A stretch of DNA of 64,000 nucleotides from Lepidonotus clava (lineage: Eukaryota > Annelida > Polychaeta > Phyllodocida > Polynoidae). The stretch is taken from assembly GCA_936440205.1 (NCBI GenBank), contig OW387133.1, forward strand, positions 6,910,001-6,974,000. Reading direction: 5' to 3'. The position numbers were made by a program, and so were the translations under genes. The notes under the pieces are model-generated. The model saw only the letters and a list, made by a program, of their open reading frames with translations. It had not been told where the DNA came from and searched no databases. Shown piece by piece: positions 56,784 through 64,000 of the stretch (positions within the stretch are counted from its first letter, which is position 1; each line of letters starts with the position of its first letter).

Positions 56784-57324
56784 TATGATCGCTTACTTGA
56801 TGCTGATCTCAGCTAGGGAAAGTCTGATCTGAACTAAATGTATCTAACTTATTTGTATTACTAATTATAAATGTTTATGTCAAATTGTACTTTCATTATA
56901 AATGTTTATGTCAAATTGAACTTTCCCCTTAATTCCACCTATACGGAAGATCACATGTATGTGAGTATGGTTATATAAACAAAACAAATAAATAAAATTA
57001 GAAGCTACTCTATTGGTTCACCTGGACAGAAAGGCTATTTCTTTTTGTTTGCATTTCAAGATTGGCGGATTTTCCCGTATGAATAAATCCGACTTGCATC
57101 AAAACAACGATTTATATTGGAAACAGACACAGACCGTCACTGCAGCTGCTTCTACATTAAAGCCATGCCCTTTTAACGTGCTCGGGGTAGTGTACAGGAC
57201 CAGATCCAATCGCTTCCGCAATTACTCCCGCTCTAGCCGGCTCCACCCGAATGTAGAAGTGGTGATTTTACACAGAAGACTCGATCCAATTGGCCTTTTC
57301 ACACGGGCGGGAGAAGCAATAGAG
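56784..57324. other. Unassigned intergenic stretch
   Basis: ATAAATGTTTATGTCAAATTG is written twice near 56867 and 56898. The 108-codon frame at 57013-57339 runs into family Q and has no domain. Confidence 0.4.
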
Positions 57325-57540
57325 TCCGGTTTACACTAGCCGATTCTGACTATCGGAATTTTGGTAACTGATTATATTTCACCGGTATAATAATTACAAA
57401 GGACCATGCATCTTACATATCATTTGAAAGAGAATTTAAACCCCGTTATGATTATATTTAACATGTCTATGATTAACCAGAATTTCAAATGTCGATTTTT
57501 GAAATCGGGAGAAAAATCGGCAAGTGGGAACCAGCCTTAA
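57325..57540. mobile_element. MITE family Q, copy 2
   Basis: The ends CCGGTTTACACTAGCCGATT and AATCGGCAAGTGGGAACCAG are inverted. GTCGATTTTTGAAATCGGGA and CTTACATATCATTTGAAAGA match copy 1. Confidence 0.75.
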
Positions 57541-58203
57541 GTGGGAAAAAACGGCCCCCACTGATTGCCTCGGACGTAGGGACCACTACCTGAATAGACC
57601 AGGGTGCTTGTTATTCCTACACTTGACCAGCTCTCAACTATTTTTTCCGGCATGAGAAAACAATTAGGGAACGGTCCAATCAATGCCTGGGATTTTGTAT
57701 AGTGATTTCCGGCTTCTGAATTAGGGAAGTTCATCGTATTCTGCTCACTATATGTAGGTGTGGTATCGTTTCATTAGCGTTTCATTATATATAATTATAT
57801 ATGCATGAGGGACAGTTTTTTCATTTTTTCCCCTTCAGAATATGTATCATATGAAATTGCTTACATGTAAAGATAAAGGTAGCATTTGATGTCGTATGCA
57901 TAGGGCAATAATATCCAGGAAAAGGGAAAAATGCACGAGCTGATACTTTGTAATAATGACACTTACGTGGGAGTTCTGCGGTGCAGTGGGAGGTCGTGGT
58001 TAAAGATTACAGAAAAAGACAGATTTAATTTCGAAAAAAAGAACAATGATTCCAAGTGACTATGCGGACCTGGAGGTGTGATCCGATCCCTCAGGCCTGC
58101 CCACCGTGGAGGAACAGGGGACGCTTGCCCCAGGGTCCCAGCACTGCCCGGACGCAGGTAAAGAGACGCCAGCGTCTGTACACTAACCACAGCGGCGTCC
58201 TAC
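57541..58203. other. Unassigned intergenic stretch
   Basis: Nothing recognised. Confidence 0.4.
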
Positions 58204-58553
58204 CCCAGCCAGCTTGTGACGTAACAGAAACGTTCTGCAACCATATGTTTTTAGTCAGTTTGTTACTTACTAAGATGACACATAATAATAACGTTATTGA
58301 TGGTGATGTTGAAACCTCACCAAATAAGATTATTTTTGGCGAGGTTAGGACGAAACCAAAGAGGACATTATAGGAACTTTCTGTTTAGGTCAAAGAACAT
58401 AACCAGAAAGGTATAATAACGACACAGTGGAACATTGAAGCAGTAGGTCGCAGAGATATAATTGGGAGTCATCAAAAGAACTTAATAACAACCAACCCAG
58501 AACCAAATAGAACGTTGCTGCAACGTTATTATAACATCACACCTCTGGCTGGG
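58204..58553 (-). mobile_element. CCCAGC MITE, CCCAGCC subfamily, full, reversed
   Basis: Starts CCCAGCCAGCTTGTGACGTA and ends CATCACACCTCTGGCTGGG. It retains several ACGTT sites at the left end, with partial CpG decay further in. Confidence 0.85.
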
Positions 58554-59829
58554 ACGGACACTGACCGCCATGCTGACCACACCTACGGCCACTGATTACA
58601 TTTCCAGACAATCCCACCGGGCACTCTGCAGCTAAGCTATCCTCCCTGCTTGTTTTGAACAACGCAGGAGTTAAGTAAGATCGGCGGAGAATGCGCTACC
58701 ACCCCCTCCAGCGTGCGACGTCTCACTGGCGTCTGCCCGGCGTCTGCCCAGCGTTCCTTATGCTGTATGTCCGGCTGCCTCCCGTCCCTGGATGGGTGGG
58801 TGGGGGTTGGGGGTGGGGGGGGGGGGGTTGGGGGTGGGAGGGGGGGTTGGGGGTGGGAGGGAATGGGGTGGGGGGATAGGGGGGGGGATGAGTGAATCCT
58901 AAACGTCCCTCCAGACGGCCGGAGCTAAGGTGGTTTGTGCCTAAAGATCTGGTCAGCAAGAAACAGCTCATTTTGTTTTCCTTTTTTTTGTGACATAAAG
59001 CTCTATGGTTTAGAGTTCTGGCTTGATATTATAAGTGTTATTGTATATGAAGTATTGTACATTAACAGGACACATTTTTTCATTACACTTTGAATGTGAC
59101 ATTAGAGTTGCATTTTGGTGAATTTACAAGAACATAGGAAAAGACAAACTAGCAGGAGGTGAGAGAAAATGTTCAGGTTTTGAGTTGATTCTTGTGTCCC
59201 AGATCAATAGTTAGCATTAAAGTGCCCGGAAAGGTGAGGGTTCCCTTACCCATCCTGGTACACCCAGGGTGGCCTGTGCTGTAGTAGGGTTCATCGTTCT
59301 CCCTACCACGGGTTATTTAGTCCTACCTAGACGGTCAGATTAAACGGTATGATATGTACAAGTGCGAGCTTTGAATTAATTGAATTCAATATTTGATTTG
59401 ATTAAAATCCAACAGATTAAACCACTGATTAGAGAGGTGATCAACGTAAATCCTGGTGTGGTAGGCAGTACAATTACCCAGGTCGAGCCTACAAGTACTC
59501 TATTTGTGATTACTCTAATAGATGGGGCGGGGTTCTAGAGCCTTCTCCGGGGGGAGATTGATCACCGTAAATGACCAGCTCCCGCTAATCTCCAAGCACA
59601 ATCCCAGTTGGTATATGTCCAGCTGGCTTTTCTTCCATATATCCTTCCGTTAGGCACACATCAACAGCTTTCTAGGAGAAGAACAAAAAACTTTCACACG
59701 AGGCGAGAAATTGTCCTGCATCCCCTCGTCGTCCTTTTCCTAATCCTATTATGGTAATACCCGCCCCTTGGTGGATACAGGTACACACGAGACTAGACCA
59801 ACTCCGCCGTCTCCCAGTGGCAACGACTG
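58554..59829. other. Unassigned stretch with G-rich satellite and a family G end
   Basis: 58790-58890 is GGGTTGGGGGTGGGAGG-type G-rich repeat; frames across it are by-products. GTTCTCCCTACCACGGGTTA at about 59300 matches a family G end without a partner. No gene seen. Confidence 0.45.
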
Positions 59830-60065
59830 CATGGGTTATCAAAGGCTCCTAGAGGGCCACTGGCTGTTGTGTGTAGGGCCGTGCCGATGGGACCCTGCAT
59901 ATCAAAGAACACCTGCCTTCATAAAAGTGCAGGGGTATGGTCTCTACCTTCTCATAGATACGATCATTTCATAGATGTGATCATCAAACAGACAGAATTG
60001 TCAAGACCTTTTTCTCACCGTGATATGACCTTAGATGTCGATACAGTGTAACACCCCAATAACCA
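59830..60065 (+). mobile_element. tRNA-headed SINE family M, 5' truncated copy
   Basis: Matches the minus-strand SINE at 2024-2402 from GGGTTATCAAAGG, through CACCTGCCTTCATAAAAGTG and CATAGATACGATCATTTCAT, to the tail CCCAATAACCAACCAACTAA. The tRNA-like head is absent, the usual sign of incomplete reverse transcription. Confidence 0.8.
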
Positions 60066-60137
60066 ACCAACTAACTCTGCGGATCAGGGAGAGGGGGAGG
60101 GGGACAAGTTGCTCCCGTTTCTCCCTGGAGGTTGGCG

Positions 60138-60160
60138 TCTGGGGGGGGGGGGGGGGGGGT
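60138..60160. repeat. Poly-G run
   Basis: About 20 G with one or no interruption, in a GC-rich patch (60080-60290). Confidence 0.9.
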
Positions 60161-60447
60161 ATAGGAGTCGGTATGCGCGCGCACACCTCCCCTCCAGGCC
60201 CTGGGTGCCTGACTCCCCTCCTGATCACCTCCTCCCGGGCTCCTCCAGCCACCGCCGCCACAGCAGCGACACGCAGCGGGCTTTAATGGAACTAAGGCCG
60301 TCGACCCTGCGTCTCAATAGACCCGTTTCTACGCAGCGGCCTTTTTATTGTCAGCTGAGCTTCCGGGATGAAAACGGTTATTTGGACGCTGTAATAGGGC
60401 GATTAGCAAGACCGACGCATCCAGTATGAAAAATGTAATGTATTTCT

Positions 60448-60448
60448 T

Positions 60449-60483
<35 letters not shown>
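60448..60483. repeat. (TA)n microsatellite
   Basis: About 17 TA units. Confidence 0.95.
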
Positions 60484-60485
<2 letters not shown>

Positions 60486-60522
60486 CTTTCAAAAAGGTTA
60501 ATTCAAATACACGTTCACGTAC

Positions 60523-60843
60523 TTAAAGGGAGCCAAAACCAATAAATTCATTGAAATTTCTGGCCCATGTTCAAATTTAAACCATGAAATATGGTGGAAA
60601 ATCATTAAAAAACATGTTTTTTTGCTCAAATCAATTAATGTGGATCCACAAAAATAGGGTTTGTTTACAAACAAATGTCAATATTACCATCTCTTGTAGC
60701 GTTCTACTTCAGTTTGAGCTAGTTCTCACAGCTAATACTTTACCACTGACCTTAACTGGACTCGTCTAACATATTTCTATACTTATCTGAGTTCTGCAAA
60801 TTTTGAAAATTTTGTCAATTTTATTGGTTTTGGCTCCCTTTAA
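60523..60843 (+). mobile_element. piggyBac-like MITE family F, copy 2
   Basis: TTAA (60523-60526) then AGGGAGCCAAAACCAATAAA on the left; ATTGGTTTTGGCTCCCT then TTAA (60840-60843) on the right. Perfect TTAA flanks are the hallmark of piggyBac targeting. No coding frame. Confidence 0.9.
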
Positions 60844-61457
60844 GCCTATGTTTCGTAAATATGTGTATTGTTAGTCTAAGGTAGTTGGCGGTCTTGGGAT
60901 ACGTTAGTGTATTTTGATACGTCGAGCTTATTAAAATTCATTAATGTGACCTTAACCGCACACGCAATTAAGGCTAGTGGGAAAGTGCATGTCTCCAAAT
61001 CAAAATAATTTGAGGTTAATGTTATTTGGTCATATGAAAAAGCATCAGGGTTTCAGCCCCTATATCTTCACCATTTTCCTGGCTTCTCGGAAACAGTTGG
61101 ATAAAAGTATTATTAAAGTTATTGCCCATGCACTTGTTTCTAGAGTATAAATGGACGTATCTCTCCCAAATGGTGCAAAGTCAAAAGCCTAACTAAATAA
61201 TATAGTGAAACTAATTATGGCGATGTCGCGTATACAATGTGAAGATCTGTTTCAAATTCCCATTTATGTATACTACTTTCTTTATTTAGTACATATAATT
61301 AGGTCAAATCATGTGATATCGTCAGGTAACAAGGGGAACTTATTTAGATGACGTCACACATAATGGGCAATAAAATAACGCGACCATTTATAAATTTACA
61401 TTTCCTTATACTTCTACCCCGTTAGGTGCTTAGTAAGATCAATCAACACGACTTAAA
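60844..61457. other. Unassigned intergenic stretch
   Basis: Nothing recognised. Confidence 0.4.
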
Positions 61458-61813
61458 TTAAAGGGAGCCAAAACCAATAAAATTGACAAAATTTTCAAAA
61501 TTGAGATAAGTATAGACATATGTTAGATGAGTCCAGTTAAGGTCAGTGATAAAGTATTAGGTGTGAAAACTAGCTCAAACTGAAGTAGAATGCCACAAGG
61601 GATGGTAATATTTGCATTTGTTTGTAAACAAACCCTATTTTTGTGGATCCACATTAATTGATTTGAGCAAGGAAAACATGTTTTTAATGATTTATTACCA
61701 TATTTCATGGTTTAGATTTTAACATGGGCCAGGAATAGGCTCAAGGAATGGATTTCCATGGTTATTTGAGTTTGGAAAATTTCATTGAATTTATTGGTTT
61801 TGGCTCCCTTTAA
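61458..61813 (-). mobile_element. piggyBac-like MITE family F, copy 3, reversed
   Basis: TTAA (61458-61461) then AGGGAGCCAAAACCAATAAA; GGCTCCCT then TTAA (61810-61813). The interior is the reverse complement of copies 1 and 2, and is fuller than copy 2, which lacks about 30 bp. Confidence 0.9.
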
Positions 61814-62205
61814 GCGACGTCGCGCGTATAGTAAGCGTTATATAAGCAACGTCGGATGTATAGCTTGATCTTTGTAAACAACCATCTGCAACTTTCTATT
61901 TGCTTATACTACTTACGTTTCCATACATCGTCGCGCGCACAATTAAGACAATTCACGCGATATTGTCGAATACACTGTGCAGCTTATTGAAGGCAGCGCT
62001 CTTGGTCGGCTCTATGTATATATTCAACTTTGAGATCACGAACGTGACGGTAAGAGATAGATAGTGTTGGGAGAGAGGTTCTTTTTGGTGGGGAGCAAAA
62101 TTACAGAAAGTGCCAAAAAAATTCCCTGGGCGGGCCAGGTGAAGCCATTTAATTCTTATCTTATACATATTGCAGTCGCTGACACAGCATTTTCGAAGAG
62201 GAGGG
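61814..62205. other. Unassigned stretch
   Basis: GCGACGTCGCGCGTATA at 61815 recurs as GCGGCGTCGCGCGTATATG at 62515, with TATAAGC(A/G)AC(G/A)TC(G/A) after each. This is a diverged repeat about 700 bp apart, bracketing the family T fragment. No gene seen. Confidence 0.45.
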
Positions 62206-62330
62206 GGGGGGGGGGGGTGCAGCATAGTGGCTAAGTACTAAAACGGTGTGCATTCGCGCATATAGCATTCGCTCTTTTTGTAGATTAGGGGTACACCAAA
62301 AAAGGGGGCAGGCCCTGCCCCTGGGCATCA
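62206..62330. repeat. MITE family T fragment
   Basis: G run, then AAGTACTAAAACGGTGTGCA and ACCAAAAAAGGGGGCAGGCC, matching the 9.9-kb copy. ACAGGGGCGGATATCC at 62450 is another end of this family. Confidence 0.6.
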
Positions 62331-62579
62331 TGTTGACCATTGCTTTTCTGCAGCTTTCTAAAACTCTGACTCTATTCTTCACACACAAATAATCGGTGTA
62401 GCCTCCGGATATGTTACTCCCCGCCCTCAATTTCCATTTCCAACATCCACAGGGGCGGATATCCTTTAAAAGTGTGTAGTGGAATCAATTTACATGAGAG
62501 TGTCGCTTATTCTAGCGGCGTCGCGCGTATATGCAGCGTCATATAAGCGACATCGTATGTATAGCCTGGGTTGCCGACC

Positions 62580-62755
62580 AAAGAAATTTTACGAAGCTTC
62601 GTGAGTGACCACGCATCAAATTTGGTTCCAGAGAAACATCACGCATCAAAATTTTGGTGCGTCACGTTCCAAAGAAATCTCACGCATCTAACTTTTGTGT
62701 CCACGAAGCTGCGCGGATCGTTCAGAAACCCGTATCTACGAAGCTGATTTTTAGC
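62580..62755 (+). promoter_or_regulatory. CACGCATC repeat cluster upstream of the Harbinger-like gene
   Basis: CACGCATCAAA or CACGCATCTAA occurs three times (about 62610, 62640, 62682), with one TTTTGGTGCGT in reverse and ACGAAGCT(T/G) four times (about 62591, 62703, 62738 and within a 12-bp palindrome ACGAAGCTTCGT). It could be a promoter module, or subterminal transposase sites if this is the left end of a Harbinger element. Confidence 0.45.
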
Positions 62756-62847
62756 ATCGTGATAATTAGAAAACAGTGAAAAACGCATCCCATCGCCTCC
62801 AAATTAATTCTGGACATTGCCACTAGGGTCAAGAACCATTTCTCACC

Positions 62848-63912
62848 ATGGGTAAGCATACAAAGCTGTTTAAGCCTAATTCAAAGCTATATGTCAATTT
62901 CCCTACGAATCTGTATGTAATGTGAACAAATCATCACTTTAATTACTGAAGTTAAGAGTTAACAAAATCCTGAAACCTGAAGAAGTAAGAAATGGATCAA
63001 ATTCAGTTAATTTTAATGTCATATGGGCGAAAATAGAGGTATTTGCAATAGAGAAAATGACAAAATTGTTTTCCCTCCATAATATCCCAAACCATTACTT
63101 GCGTCAGTGCTATATAGAAACAATTACTGTTCGTTTTAACTCTTCCCAAATATATAGGTCATAATAATTTCTAACGAAAACGTTTAGCATAATATTATGA
63201 TAAAACATAATTATTGTCAATTTAACAATTTTTTATTCTATTTTATTTATTCAGCACCTGCCAAGAGGGAACGTAACACCACACGCTGCAGACCCTTCCA
63301 AGACTTTGCCTTGGCCTCAGCTCTGAAGGTCAAGAACTATGCCAGGGCGCTTGGATTGAAGAGGTGCAAGAGTCAACGCATCATCAAGAAGCGTATTGAC
63401 CCAAGACAAGAGTGGCCACGCATCCAAGATTTCATGAGTCGCTTCAGACTTCCTCCTGCCTGTGTGGAGGAGCTAACAAGGGAATTTGAAGCCAGCCGTT
63501 TCCGTCCCGGGTTAGGAGAGGACGAAATGCGTGGTTCTCCCATACCCCTATTCAGCAAGGTAATATATAAATTACAAGAAAAAACACTTATTAAACTCCA
63601 TATTGCGTTTCTCTTTCTTCTGTCTAATAATTATTGAACGATTTGATGCGAATGAAATATTGGAAATTAAATATTTAAGCCACGTAACTAAATATAAATT
63701 GTTGGTCTAAAAAATGAGAAATAAAAAAATATGTTTTTTTCCGCTTTCTTACACAGGTTTGCTACGCCTTGAGGTATCTGGGGACCGGCTCCTACTATGC
63801 TGTAGTGCGTGACACGCAGGGAGGCGTTTCGCGGTCAAGCGTGGGTAGAGCTGTGGACGCCTTCGTGAAATTCTTAGTTTCACGATACCATCGTTACGTG
63901 AAGTTCCCCAAG
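62848..63912 (+). CDS. PIF/Harbinger-type (HARBI1-like) nuclease, 5' part, three exons
   Basis: Members are DDE-type nucleases that cut and join DNA; some are host genes. Inferred exons: 62848-62851 (ATG G, then GTAAGC donor), 63255-63559, and 63757-63912. Acceptors are TTATTCAG and TTCTTACACAG; donors are GTAATA and GTATAT. The joined start reads MAPAKRERNTTR, then a basic stretch (KKRIDP), then FRLPPACVEELTREF. YALRYLGTGSYYAVVRDTQGGVSRSSVGRAV matches the helix-turn-helix-like region of HARBI1, and FVKFLVSRYHRYVKFPK follows. The catalytic acidic residues would lie in later exons beyond the window. Only about 154 residues are visible. Transposon or domesticated gene cannot be decided, though no inverted end was found upstream. 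Confidence 0.8.
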
Positions 63913-64000
63913 GTATATTATTGTAGAGATGAAATATAGTCGCACTTAGTGTACTTTTAGATCTCAGAGAATAACAACATAATACATCTTTGTTTGAAAT

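Noticed and set aside
57013-57339. 108-codon plus-strand frame
   Set aside because: Ends inside a family Q MITE and shows no domain.

Overview
This window is gene-poor, repeat-dense animal nuclear DNA. Features that point to an animal genome are spliceosomal GT/AG exon boundaries, the first coding exon of a metabotropic glutamate receptor, a PIF/Harbinger-type nuclease gene with introns, an EN-RT non-LTR retrotransposon of the broad CR1/L2 type, tRNA-headed SINEs, and long TG, TA and TATG microsatellites. The crowd of short inverted-repeat elements (MITEs) fits a marine invertebrate such as a lophotrochozoan or an invertebrate deuterostome, but I cannot place the species.

Only two host-type genes can be supported. 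(1) At 51.34-52.50 kb on the minus strand lies a GC-rich exon. It encodes an N-terminal run of 26 heptapeptide repeats, then a signal-peptide-like stretch, then the start of an mGluR Venus-flytrap domain, and it ends at a GTCAGT splice donor. Three extra partial copies of its 3' end, with the donor, lie just downstream in gene orientation. (2) At 62.85 kb to past 63.91 kb on the plus strand lies a Harbinger/HARBI1-like gene. Its first coding exon appears to hold only ATG+G, and it runs off the right edge. A LINE with an unbroken 961-codon EN-RT frame lies at 40.3-43.5 kb.

Most of the rest is mobile DNA. The dominant family (called CCCAGC here, about 20 copies of roughly 350 bp, in CCCAGCC and CCCAGGC subfamilies) has termini CCCAGCCAAG...CTTGGCTGGG and an ACGTT-rich interior. 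Other families are: C (TGGCCCGTTGCACAAT ends, 3-bp CAG or CTG duplications), D (GGCCCGTTTCATAA), E (CTATAGACGTTGTGCAG ends carrying a TGACGTCA site), F (piggyBac-like, TTAA-flanked AGGGAGCCAAAACCAAT), G (TTCTCCCTACCACGGATAGC), H, I, Q, R, T (CAGGGGCGGAT, hAT-like), U, and V (pogo-like, TA-flanked). There is also a 2.2-kb element with perfect 33-bp inverted ends that holds a nested solo LTR, a 750-bp foldback whose arms carry tRNA-like sequence, and a 900-bp minisatellite arranged head-to-head.

Region by region: 0-11 kb holds scattered MITEs, a SINE and the 2.2-kb element. 11-35 kb is dominated by CCCAGC copies, tandem repeats, microsatellites and a 600-bp pyrimidine tract. 35-50 kb holds a tandem MITE array, the foldback, the LINE and more CCCAGC copies. 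50-56 kb is the receptor exon and GC-richer surroundings. 56-64 kb holds more MITEs and then the Harbinger gene. Family calls rest on reading repeats by eye, so ends are usually good to a few bases and diverged copies will have been missed.
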